DNA of 64,000 nt, taken from NCBI GenBank assembly GCA_963693315.1, contig OY856188.1, positions 101,496,462-101,560,461 of the forward strand. Reading direction: 5' to 3'. Source of the stretch: Diogma glabrata. Its lineage: Eukaryota; Arthropoda; Insecta; Diptera; Cylindrotomidae. The position numbers and the translations under genes were made by a program. The notes under the pieces are model-generated. The model saw only the letters and a program-made list of their open reading frames with translations, had not been told where the DNA came from and made no database searches. Positions 1 to 9,499 of this stretch are shown piece by piece (the first letter of the stretch is position 1; every line of letters starts with the position of its first letter).

Positions 1-621
1 GTAACGGTTTATGATAAATACTAGAGCAGCCCGCGAAATCTTCCCGCATGGAGGGATCAGTTTTTATTGTTTTGAAATTTTTTTTTTAATTTTCGATCTA
101 CGGGTGTGACAACCCCGCGTACTCTAGTCCCTGCTATTGACATACGAGTTAACGTGAGATATCACATACCACTGGCAATAGTAGTGAGATATCACTAGCC
201 AAGGTGACATCTTAGGGGTGGTGGCGGATGAACTGTATTCAGTCAACGGTAGCACCCTCAATCTTAGCTGTGAAATAATCCTTGATGATGAGAGGCTATT
301 GCTTTCTTGAAGAAAGGAGCCTTCATATAACTTTGTGTGGGCTTCAATCATTAAGAAAGACTGTGCGTCACAGGATCAAGGAATATGCAACCGGCTGGAT
401 TATTGGCAACTACATTTTTGTTTTGTTCCAGCAAATTTTTGTAAAAATTTGCTATTTACCTTTTAATTTACTTTAATTTGCTCTATTCTATCATAAAATA
501 TTGGCCTATGTCATATTTTGTCAGTGATAGGATTTTTTGTTTAGTTTTCCATTCTTTAACAAAAAATATAAAAAAAACAAAAAAATGAAAGATTTACGTC
601 CATCAACACCTTTGAACTTAT
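1..621 (+). mobile_element. Internally deleted LINE derivative, left part
   Basis: This block carries the same leader as the longer LINE near 22.35-22.9 kb: shared stretches include a GATCTACGGGTGTGACAACC-like start of similarity, a GAGATATCACATACCACTGG segment and a GTCATATTTT/GATAGGATTTTTTG segment. It has no coding part. After a run of A it jumps to CCATCAACACC, and the sequence resumes beyond the LTR element at 4483 with the LINE 3' end. A related short copy lies at about 34355-34700 and a reversed 5' piece at about 19420-19570. The family reading is inference from these shared ends; the left boundary is outside or at the window edge. Confidence 0.6.
618..621. other. Target-site duplication TTAT of the gag-pro LTR element, left copy
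   Basis: TTAT directly precedes the 5' LTR and is repeated at 4483-4486 directly after the 3' LTR. A 4-bp duplication is usual for Ty3/gypsy-type integrases. Confidence 0.85.
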
Positions 622-1325
622 TGTTACGATTTAGAAAAATCTAGACGGTTACGGTCATTTCCAGGAAAATAAAATCAACAAAACACAACAAACAAATCAA
701 TGAAATGAATATTGTTGTTGTTGTCTCTTCTTAGAAATAGGGTCAACATAAACGATTTTATGAATCAAATCAACATAACGTAAAATAATCGAATATTCTA
801 ATATTTTCTCAAGGTTTCTGGAAAGTGATGTCGAATTATCTAGAAGTATTGCAGAAGGTATATAAGAAAATTGTTTCTTGTAGTTTTGAATTAGTGTTAT
901 TTTAGACCTGCGACAGTAAAGTGAAATTAAATGTAGAATTAGTTTATTTTAAACCTGCGATAGTGAAGTTAAAATTATAAAAGTGATCTTTAAATTAGTT
1001 TTGTGTAAAGTTATAACTTATAAGTGTAATAAAGTTATAAGTTTTATTGAGTAGAAATATTTTGTGTATTATTTTCAACGTTGTGAACTGGAAATTTCTA
1101 CAATAAACCGTTGGAGTTTCTGAAGTTGTTGAAAGAATATTCTAGTTAGGAATATTGTTCGCTGTATTGTTTCCTGTTGTTGTGAAACAATTAAGGTGTT
1201 GAATACTTAATAAAACCTGGTGCTTGTGCTAACTAATCAGTGATCGAACTCTGGAAGAGATTGGGAATTGCGTTTATCGAATTGTGAGTAAGGCCAATTC
1301 GAAGGAAGTTTGGAAAAACGTAACA
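622..1325 (+). repeat. 5' LTR (704 bp) of the gag-pro LTR element
   Basis: The repeat begins TGTTACG and ends CGTAACA, a perfect 7-bp terminal inverted repeat. It matches 3779-4482 over its whole length; I noticed one mismatch, CCAGGAAAAT here against CCAGAAAAAT there. A TATATAAG box lies at 859-866 and AATAAA signals near 1028 and further on, consistent with a promoter and poly(A) site within the LTR. The sequence just after it (TTGGTGACATCGGCGG) is the expected primer-binding-site position; I do not assign the tRNA. Confidence 0.92.
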
Positions 1326-1359
1326 TTGGTGACATCGGCGGATTAGTTAGCTGTTAATA

Positions 1360-3741
1360 ATGGTTTTATTAAGTGATTTGAAGGTTCTTGAGTTAAAGAA
1401 AGAACTAGAACAACGTGGATTGGCAACAACCGGCAACAAAACTGAATTAACGATACGGCTTCGAGAAGCTATGGAAGCTAGTGGAGTAGTTGTGGAAAGC
1501 TACCAGTTTGGAGTGATTAGTACAAATGATCTAGTGGCAGCTGATGAGGAGAAAAGTTTTGTTGCGGAAACAACAACTTCATTGCCATCTGGAAATTGTG
1601 ATTTTACGCAGTTAATGGCTATGATGCAACAAATGAATTTGAATATGAATCAAAAACTGGATGATGTAAATACAAACATGGCTACAAACCGTAACGAAAT
1701 AAGCCAGATAAAGGAGGAAATCAGTAGCAACATCAATCAACAGCTGGAAACAGTCAACAATAACATTGCTGTTAATAAAGAAGAGATTACTGCAACACTT
1801 GCTGCAAATAAAGATGAGATGAACCAGCAAATAAATGAGTTGAAAATTGGAATACATCAACATTTGGATGAGAAACTTCTACAAATGTCAACGGCATTCG
1901 ATGGAAAAGTCGAGAAAATTCAAAGCGAAATCCAAGAATTAGAACAAAAAGTGCTTGACGAAAACAAAAAGGTACTTTCCAAAGTTGATGATTTCGAAAA
2001 ACGGTTGCAGGATGTTGAGAAGACCAAAGTTACCTCACAGGTGGTACATCAAGTAGCAAACATCAAATTAAAACCACCATCATATGACGGTACCACATCC
2101 TTCGGCATCTTCAAGTTCCAGTTCGAGACTGCAGCAGATCAAAATGTTTGGAACGCCGAAAACCGTCTTGCTGCATTGATAGTTGCTCTAAAGGGGGAAG
2201 CAGCTGAAACATTACAGGCAGCGCCAGAAAATGACCGGAAAAGTTACACTGAAGTGATGAATGCGTTGGAACGTAAATATGGCGGCGACCATAAAAAGGA
2301 GTTATACAGAATTGAGTTAAAAGGTCGCTTGCAGCGGAATGGAGAAAGTATGCAGGACTATTCCTCAGCAGTGGAACGCCTTGTTCATTTGGCACATTCT
2401 AATACTCCACCCTATTTTATGGAGAAGATGAAGATCGAGGCCTTCATTGATGGTATCCGAGATCCAGAAACCAGGATCAAAGTAATGACTACACCTAAGG
2501 CGACTTTCCATGAAACAGTCGCATACGCAATGCAATATGAGATGGTACAGAGGATGTGTATGCCATCTGGTGGATGCAGAAAAAGGAATGTAGAGGGGAA
2601 CATCAAAGGAGAAGTATTGGCACACAGAAGTGGAAGCGACATCAGATGCTGGGTATGTGACGAAGAGGGTCACATGGCACGGGAGTGCAAGAAAAACGGG
2701 GAAGCAGACAGATTGTCGTCTTCTGTGAAGAACAGAGGAGCCGAAGAAATGGAGCACGTAGGGTTCAGGAACAGCAGTAGAAAACTCCTGTGCTGGATAT
2801 GTAGGAAATCGGGCCATATCTCACAGGACTGCTGGAACAGGAAGCGTGATAGATCTTCGTCTCCTATTCAACGGAAGCCTGTTGAAGGTGCAACTGTAAA
2901 GCCAAAAAGTGAGGAGAATGCAGCCTACATTCCAATTTCAAGAATTGCGGTAAATGGTGGAAGCTTGGGTATCAACGGACAACTTGAAGGTAAAGGTTGC
3001 TTCATGACACTGGATACAGGTTCAGCTCGAACATTCGTTCGCAAAGGTTTAATTGACGGTGTTTTGGAACCATCAGATGGATTGAAACTCCAAACAGTAA
3101 CTGGAGAATGCGCTGAAATAGAAGGTAAAAGAATCGCTGAAATAAAATTGGGAAATAACTGCTATCAACAAGAGGTGCTAGTGGCAGACATTATGGATGA
3201 AGTCATTTTGGGGATGGACTTCATGAAGGCGAAGGGATTAGTCTTCGATTTTGGATGTGGAATCCTAAAGGTTAATAATGTTGAGATGCCACTACTTGTG
3301 AATGAGGCAGAGTCAACAAATATTGGCAGCGATGAGGAACTACGCAGTGCCGAAGAAAATCCAGCACCATCCATACAGATGAGGGAGAGAAACATCAACC
3401 GACGCAGACGTTTAAACAAACGCCGAAAGTTAAAAAGGAAACAGGTCCAAGTCCATAACGAGGTGAGCGATGTAAAAGAGGTGGTTCAAATAGATGCAAA
3501 CGGGGATGAATCGCAGCTGAAAATGAGAATGGTTCGGAGACATGGCATTGTGAAACTCCCAAAGGGAAGTGATAAGAAGCACTTTAGAGATAATGAGAAT
3601 CCCTACTCATCACCGTGGGCTGACATAGAACAAAGTAATGGCCCAGGACTTAGAAAGGAACCGGAAGTAATTCTAAACCGCCTGGGAAATAGAAAAAGAA
3701 AAAAAAAATGTTTGGATTCAACAATTGGAGGAGAGATCTAG
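1360..3741 (+). CDS. Gag-protease polyprotein with SAP domain; no RT or integrase
   Basis: This 793-residue ORF fills most of the internal region between the LTRs. Residues 1-37 form a SAP-like helix-turn-helix (LKVLELKKELEQRGL then TGNKTEL). Residues about 80-230 are a long coiled coil with repeating MNQ/NKEEI segments. Residues about 231-400 resemble a Retrotrans_gag capsid domain. Two CCHC knuckles start at residues 430 (CWVCDEEGHMARECK) and 478 (CWICRKSGHISQDC). A retropepsin-like protease has its catalytic DTG at residue 552 and an ILGMDF strand near 616. The tail is basic (RRRRLNKRRKLKRK). No reverse transcriptase, RNase H or integrase follows before the polypurine tract. The frame is unbroken and the LTRs are almost identical, so the copy looks young and probably moves with enzymes supplied by a relative. 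The start is the first ATG after the LTR. SAP in Gag may aid nucleic-acid binding; that is inference. Confidence 0.88.
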   Translation: MVLLSDLKVLELKKELEQRGLATTGNKTELTIRLREAMEASGVVVESYQFGVISTNDLVAADEEKSFVAETTTSLPSGNCDFTQLMAMMQQMNLNMNQKLDDVNTNMATNRNEISQIKEEISSNINQQLETVNNNIAVNKEEITATLAANKDEMNQQINELKIGIHQHLDEKLLQMSTAFDGKVEKIQSEIQELEQKVLDENKKVLSKVDDFEKRLQDVEKTKVTSQVVHQVANIKLKPPSYDGTTSFGIFKFQFETAADQNVWNAENRLAALIVALKGEAAETLQAAPENDRKSYTEVMNALERKYGGDHKKELYRIELKGRLQRNGESMQDYSSAVERLVHLAHSNTPPYFMEKMKIEAFIDGIRDPETRIKVMTTPKATFHETVAYAMQYEMVQRMCMPSGGCRKRNVEGNIKGEVLAHRSGSDIRCWVCDEEGHMARECKKNGEADRLSSSVKNRGAEEMEHVGFRNSSRKLLCWICRKSGHISQDCWNRKRDRSSSPIQRKPVEGATVKPKSEENAAYIPISRIAVNGGSLGINGQLEGKGCFMTLDTGSARTFVRKGLIDGVLEPSDGLKLQTVTGECAEIEGKRIAEIKLGNNCYQQEVLVADIMDEVILGMDFMKAKGLVFDFGCGILKVNNVEMPLLVNEAESTNIGSDEELRSAEENPAPSIQMRERNINRRRRLNKRRKLKRKQVQVHNEVSDVKEVVQIDANGDESQLKMRMVRRHGIVKLPKGSDKKHFRDNENPYSSPWADIEQSNGPGLRKEPEVILNRLGNRKRKKKCLDSTIGGEI

Positions 3742-3764
3742 ATCCTGTTCGGGACGAACAGGCT

Positions 3765-3778
3765 TAAGTGGAGGGTAA
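3765..3778 (+). other. Polypurine tract before the 3' LTR
   Basis: AAGTGGAGGGTAA lies immediately upstream of the TGTTACG start of the 3' LTR, the expected place for plus-strand priming. Confidence 0.65.
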
Positions 3779-4482
3779 TGTTACGATTTAGAAAAATCTA
3801 GACGGTTACGGTCATTTCCAGAAAAATAAAATCAACAAAACACAACAAACAAATCAATGAAATGAATATTGTTGTTGTTGTCTCTTCTTAGAAATAGGGT
3901 CAACATAAACGATTTTATGAATCAAATCAACATAACGTAAAATAATCGAATATTCTAATATTTTCTCAAGGTTTCTGGAAAGTGATGTCGAATTATCTAG
4001 AAGTATTGCAGAAGGTATATAAGAAAATTGTTTCTTGTAGTTTTGAATTAGTGTTATTTTAGACCTGCGACAGTAAAGTGAAATTAAATGTAGAATTAGT
4101 TTATTTTAAACCTGCGATAGTGAAGTTAAAATTATAAAAGTGATCTTTAAATTAGTTTTGTGTAAAGTTATAACTTATAAGTGTAATAAAGTTATAAGTT
4201 TTATTGAGTAGAAATATTTTGTGTATTATTTTCAACGTTGTGAACTGGAAATTTCTACAATAAACCGTTGGAGTTTCTGAAGTTGTTGAAAGAATATTCT
4301 AGTTAGGAATATTGTTCGCTGTATTGTTTCCTGTTGTTGTGAAACAATTAAGGTGTTGAATACTTAATAAAACCTGGTGCTTGTGCTAACTAATCAGTGA
4401 TCGAACTCTGGAAGAGATTGGGAATTGCGTTTATCGAATTGTGAGTAAGGCCAATTCGAAGGAAGTTTGGAAAAACGTAACA
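3779..4482 (+). repeat. 3' LTR (704 bp) of the gag-pro LTR element
   Basis: Direct repeat of 622-1325 with the same ends and length, followed by the TTAT target duplication at 4483-4486. Confidence 0.92.
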
Positions 4483-4597
4483 TTATGTTGTTGTGGGACC
4501 TTGGTCTTAAAAGGTTTTTATGTGTTATTGTGACACATATTGTAATTCCTACTACACAACACATTGTATTAAAAAAAAAAAAAATAAAAAATAAAGA
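4483..4597 (+). mobile_element. LINE derivative, 3' end with poly(A)
   Basis: After the 3' LTR the LINE sequence resumes with GTTGTTGTGGGACCTTGGTC and a TGTGACACATATTGTAA segment, ending in a run of A. The same 3' end closes the longer LINE at about 25200-25275, a short copy at about 34625, and a lone tail at about 47600-47690. Together with 1-621 it forms one element of about 0.73 kb that was split by the LTR insertion. Confidence 0.65.
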
Positions 4598-5305
4598 GAC
4601 TGCAAGCTGATCACATGAAGAAAAAATGAGATCCAACATTCTATTTTGATTGTTAAAGATGCGATTATACTGTTTAAGTCCAAAACTAGTAAGATTATCT
4701 AAAAATTCATTAGACATTTCATTGGTTGACGTAGAAGAAAATTCGTCTTCATTCACCCAAAACCATTCAATAAGTGGTAAATTAAAGTCACCAAGTACAA
4801 TAATTTTATCCGATTCATCCATTAAAGTTAAAACTGTGGCAACTGAATCAATTAGTTTCATGTAAGTTTCACGTGAACTCCTTGGACGAATATAGGCTGC
4901 ACACAAATAAATCCATTTCCGGCCACGCTTGATTTTTACAGCTAGAAACTCAAGCTCGCTAGTTGACGTATACACGACAGCAGATTGGAGATTGGCTTTA
5001 ATTGCAATTAAAATTCCACCACCCTTTAGTTCTTCACATATATATCTATCCCGACGAAACACTAGATAGTTTTCAGTAAAAAATTCTTCGGAGTTAAAGC
5101 TGCATGTCAGTGAGGTTTCAACTAAAGCAACAACATCAAAATTGGTATTCAAAGCGGACATATAAATTTTATCTGCCTTGGATCGAATACCACTAGAGTT
5201 GTTGAAATGAATTTGAAGAGTATTTTTACATATATGATTTAGATCTAAAAAAGCATTATTATATTGACCGGCAGCATTATCATCTCTTACGACGCTGGAT
5301 CGCAA
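4598..5305 (-). pseudogene. LINE ORF2 fragment, APE-type endonuclease
   Basis: Read on the minus strand, this open segment encodes an apurinic-type endonuclease domain of a non-LTR retrotransposon. Visible landmarks are VVALVETSL (the N-E-T/S motif region), GGGILIAIK, YLCAAYIRPRSS, IIVLGDFNLP (the catalytic G-D-F-N strand) and LDLIFSS. It follows the ORF1-like segment with a short overlap around 5287-5305, typical of LINE ORF1/ORF2 layout. It is cut off at about 4598, where it meets the poly(A) of the neighbouring element, so reverse transcriptase is absent. The likely history is that the plus-strand element inserted into this copy. The clade is probably CR1/jockey-like; I am not certain. Confidence 0.75.
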
Positions 5306-5855
5306 AAGTTGTTTCGTTCCAAGTTTTTTGAAGAAGATGATGTTTTAGGACGATCGATAAACTGACCAACCAAAACACCTTTAGGCCAGATGGTAGCGTT
5401 TAGTGCCAAATCAAATAAGTCCTCAGTAAGACCGATCTTGAATGAAATAAAATTTAAGCGACTGAGTTCAACATTTCTCGGTATCAATGGACGAATAGAA
5501 AATTTCTTATTATCGTCAATGTTTATCTTGCTCTTGATGTAGAATACCAAATCATCAATTTTAGTTTTCGGATCAAGTCTGGTGACATAAAGATGCTTAT
5601 AGTGAATTGTTTCCACAGAGCGAATCGTCTCATTCATAGACGCAGTGCCAACTATTCCATCATATTCAGTATTACCCTGATAAGACAGCAACTTATGTGG
5701 AGGCCGATTGATATTAATTCTTTTACTCACATGACGATCAGACTGTGACGACAAATTAGCCTGAGACTTGTTGGAGACAATCACATTCTCATTAAGTATG
5801 TTTTTAGTATTGAGTGCTTTAGGCAGAAGGTTATCAGTTTTAAGAAGATTTACTG
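5287..5855 (-). pseudogene. LINE ORF1 (Gag-like) C-terminal fragment
   Basis: The minus strand encodes about 165-185 residues that resemble the C-terminal part of insect LINE ORF1 proteins: KHLYVTRLDPKTKIDDLVFY, then SFKIGLTEDLFDLALN and WPKGVLVGQFIDRP. In these proteins the region is an RRM-like or Gag-like fold that binds element RNA. The frame stays open upstream of the nominal start until two stops near 5860, where unrelated RTE-type sequence begins, so the N-terminal half is missing. It is immediately upstream of the endonuclease fragment on the same strand. Confidence 0.7.
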
Positions 5856-6322
5856 CTGCTTATTATATGACTCTTGTATCCTTCCCGTGTTCCCTTATGG
5901 CTCTCAAACATGGGCTTTAACTGAAGATGATAAGAACAAACTAGCTGTTGCTCAGAGGAATATGGAGAGATCTATGCTGAAGATAAGAATATCAGACAAA
6001 ATAAGCAATCAGAAGATCCGAAGGAAAACCAAAGTGAAAGACGTTGTATCTACAACGAATGAATTGAAATGCAGAACTGAGCTGGCCATGTTGCAAGGTA
6101 TCCTCCAGATCAAACACCATCAATTATAGAGGCTTGGACACCAACAAGCAAGAAAAGTAGGGGTCAACCTAAAAGAAGATGGAAGGAAAGCATTGTTCAA
6201 CATGCGAGCTGTTTTTGGCGACGAAAAGCGAAAAATCAAGTAAATTGGAAATTTTTGGGAACTTCATCTTTGGGATATTCAGTATTGAATTGTTAATGGA
6301 GTAATAAATAAATAAATAGATA
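5836..6322 (+). pseudogene. RTE-type LINE 3' fragment with TAAA tail
   Basis: The plus-strand frame gives LLYDSCILPVFPYGSQTWAL, then QRNMERSMLKI and KIRRKTKVKDV, the conserved C-terminal end of RTE-clade reverse transcriptases. A frame change near 6127 precedes the degraded R-W-x-E tail. The segment ends in a short AATAAATAAATA run near 6303-6318, typical of RTE 3' ends. It is 5' truncated at about 5836 against the minus-strand LINE piece. Confidence 0.7.
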
Positions 6323-6801
6323 TGGCAATCCCGTAATCCCAAAATTTGCTCCCTACTGCACTTTTGACAACATTTTTGGTTTGGAGAATGGACCTCTGTC
6401 GCCTAACCCTCTCGAGAAATGACCAACTTTTTTAAGTTGAAATTTACTTATTAATTTGAAACGAAGATCAATGGTATGAACTGTAAGTTTTTTAAAATTG
6501 TCAAAATCTAGTTCGATTTTATTGATTCCAATACTTTAATGGTAGATGGTTTTTTCCAGTGGCAGTGATCATATATCACAACCACTAATTCTCTTTAGAA
6601 ATAATTGTAAAAAGTTATTTACTTGGTTAAAAAATACAATTTCATTTTCTCTAACAGACATAACATATATGTTTCACTAATTTCATTTTCTAGGGGGGGC
6701 CAAAATTCGTATAGGGGAGGCCGGGCCCTCTGGGCCTTTACCTAGTTACGCCTATGCCAACCAACGAGCTTTAATAATTGTTGATCAAAATTCAAACGAC
6801 C
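6323..6801. other. No gene seen; possible transposon end
   Basis: There is no coding evidence. Near 6692-6760 a GC-rich stretch (GGGGGGGCCAAAATTCG ... GGGCCTTTACCTAGTTACGCC) stands out from the AT-rich surroundings and looks like the end of a mobile element, but I could not identify a partner end. Confidence 0.3.
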
Positions 6802-7032
6802 TTAAGGCCCGCTATACACTTGGGCTAAACTATGCGAACTATGCGAACTTATTTTTAAAAAAATAATGTTTTAATGCAAATAATGATTTTCTAAAAAAAT
6901 GTAATGTTTCTGTTTTGATTTTATTTTTTAAATGTTATGTTTCTGTAATGTTTTTTTGTATAATTACGTTATAAACAAAAAACATAGTTCGCATAGTTTG
7001 CATAGCTTAGCTCAAGTGTATAGCGGGCCTAA
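6802..7032. mobile_element. MITE with long terminal inverted repeats
   Basis: The left end TTAAGGCCCGCTATACACTT and the right end AAGTGTATAGCGGGCCTAA are inverted copies, and the similarity continues inward through GCTAAACTATGCGAACTATG for about 45 bp. The interior is short and AT-rich with no ORF. Related partial copies of the terminal sequence lie at about 52558-52656. Confidence 0.75.
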
Positions 7033-8315
7033 AAACGGTTGGTTAAAACTATGCACAAATTTCATTTCTTTGTTGATTGGGGTTGCGTTGAGTTTATAAT
7101 CAATTTTATTTTCAAGGGCATAGTGAGTAATACTTAACCAATAATTTTTGAGATCGTTTGGATCTAAATGAACTGTTCAACAAATTTGTGGAGGGTTTTA
7201 TTTTTAATTAAATTTATTTCAGTTGGTAAATTGATATTTCACCCATTTATTTTATTTATATATTAAAATGCCTATTCTTGTATTCAATGTAAATTTTCAC
7301 AATGTGAATAATTGGTGATTTCAGTTCACCGCTCTTTTAACCCATGAAGTAGTGGACCACCCTAAAATGCATGACTATATATGACTGCAAACTCAAACAA
7401 AATCAAAACCTATTTAAATTTATTTGGTAAACGACCGATATCAATAAAATATATGTTATTCCATTTAATAATAAAAGCAGATTCCAAAAATGTAAAATTT
7501 TGTAACTAACCTATGACAACAAAAAAAAATCCATAACCCAAATATGAAATACATATTCTCCCAAAAAAACTAAAAGAAATATTAAATATTATTTGACCTT
7601 GTCTACTTAAAAATAATGTACATACACAATATTTTGTCATTCAATCATAAAACCTTGACCATATTTTTAGAAAACACCAATATTATGAACATTTAAAGAG
7701 AGGATATTGATGTATACATTCATACATGCATAAACGTACTTTTCCGTAGATTTTATAAAAAAATTCAGTGTGCGTCATCTCGGCATTTTGGAAAAATTTT
7801 AGTGCCATATATATGACATGATAATCGGATCAGAGGCCAAAATTGCAATAGGTAGATTTTTTTACATTCACTTACTATTGTAAACATATTTCACATAAAT
7901 TGTTGCTTGTTATTCTTCAACCTCTAAAATCAAACGTTTTTTTTTTCAGATCGTTTGGATTTTCATCAAAAATGTTTGATGAAAATTTTGAGTTTTTATT
8001 TAACGGAATTAAAGAATTGTTGGAATTTTGACCAACGGGTTTGTTAGAATATATAGGTCTGGATTGTTTGTTACATAACCAGAAGAATTGTTTAAGTTTG
8101 TGTTTGAAGATAACGGTTTGGTTTTGAGTTTTTTATGGGGAAAAACTGTATCAGGTCGGTAAAAAGGTGTTTCACCCATTTATTTTAGATATCGATTCCC
8201 GATTTAGATATTGATTCCATTGTCTCTCACATCGAATTGAATTCTATCGTATATTGCAGATTACACGAATAATCATTATTTTGGCTTAAAATTATTAAAT
8301 ATATTTACACAATTA
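7033..8315. other. Intergenic AT-rich stretch, nothing recognised
   Basis: I see no supported gene, RNA or clear repeat boundary here. Confidence 0.4.
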
Positions 8316-8317
8316 CA

Positions 8318-8640
8318 AGTCTGACGTGATGGTGAGCGTTAAGGCGACACAGTAATATTCGTTTGCTATTTTTAGCTAAGCATGGGTTCAAATCCTGTTT
8401 TTTTATGTTTTTTTTTTATTTTTACATTTCATACAATATTTGGTAATTTAGTCATTTGGTTTAAAAGTTAGAAGATGGTAGATGGTAATTTTAACGAGTT
8501 CTGCATAACGTTTGCTATTATGACCATATTATGCATTCTTAATGAAATAAAAAAATGTAAAGATGAGCAACACTGAATAGGAGGTTTTACATAAATTTCA
8601 TTGAGTTAAATAACCATATAATATGTTAATGTACATATAT
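8318..8640 (+). repeat. Dispersed repeat with tRNA-like (SINE-like) module, copy 1
   Basis: TGGTGAGCGTTAAGGCG at 8330-8346 resembles the A box of a serine/leucine-type tRNA, and GGTTCAAATCC at 8385-8395 is a good B box, about 40 bp apart. A T run follows. The downstream sequence (CATACAATAT, GATGGTA, AACGAGTT, GAGCAACACTG) matches copy 2 at 10912-11225. The end of the repeat seems to continue at about 9160-9225 after an interruption. A SINE is the likely identity; because similarity also extends a little upstream of the A box, it may be a longer element. Confidence 0.45.
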
Positions 8641-9160
8641 ATATATACATTACAATTGAAACCAATTGAAAAAAATTAATTGGATTAATGGGAATTCTGC
8701 ATTGGGAATTTTCAATTAATTCCTATTCAAAAAATCTATTTCCAATACAATCCTATTCATTCCTGTTAAATATCTCTATTTTATTTTTCAACCGAAATCT
8801 ATAGGAAATGTATATTAATAGGAATTAATTGGAAATTTCCATTGCAGAATTCCGATTAATCCTATTCATTCCTATTAAATCTTTTCCAATTAAATCCTGT
8901 TAAATTTATAAGATTGTTTAATTTTTTTCTAAGTTCCTTTTTCCTATTGAATCTCTTGATTTCCGATTGAAATTCAATTGGAAATTTCCTTTAGAATCCT
9001 ACAGAACTTCTTTTCCTGTTAAATCCCATTCATTCCGATTGAATTTTAGTTGGTAGATCGAAGTCTTCCTATTAAACCAATTCAATCCAATTTAATCCTA
9101 TTGAAATTATATTGGATTTAATAGGATTCAATAGGTTTGAATTGGAATGTTTAACCAGGG
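8640..9160. repeat. Degenerate short-motif repeat region (TTCCTATTAAATC / AATTGG type)
   Basis: Variants of CCTATTCATTCCTATTAAATC-like and AATTGGAATT-like words recur on both strands, for example near 8745, 8865, 9020 and 9100. It looks like an insert inside the dispersed repeat whose two halves flank it. No ORF. Confidence 0.5.
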
Positions 9161-9499
9161 TCTTGTTGTGTTTACGGAAGATTGAAAATTAATTAATCAG
9201 TAATAGGACTTTGTGAGGTTACTTTAAATGAACAGTATCTTCATTCAACTCAACTTTTTTTTGAGTTTATTTCTGATAAAGATGCAAACAGGCCAATACC
9301 TTGTAAAAGTGGATCTTGTTCTAACGGTAAATCATTAACATTTTATTTTAACAACTTTAACTATATTTTAATTTAGACATATATTTGAATACAATTCAAT
9401 AAAAAAATGTTGGCATATTTAATGTTTTAAGAACCGTTGATTATTGATACCTAATTTTAACTGATTCACAAATAATATGTATTTTTATAATAGGAGTTT

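Noticed and set aside
2111..2817. Minus-strand ORFs opposite the SAP-Gag ORF
   Set aside because: Antisense shadows of a clear plus-strand coding region.
8330..8395. Functional tRNA gene
   Set aside because: Boxes are present but the cloverleaf arms and acceptor stem do not close; better as a tRNA-derived repeat.
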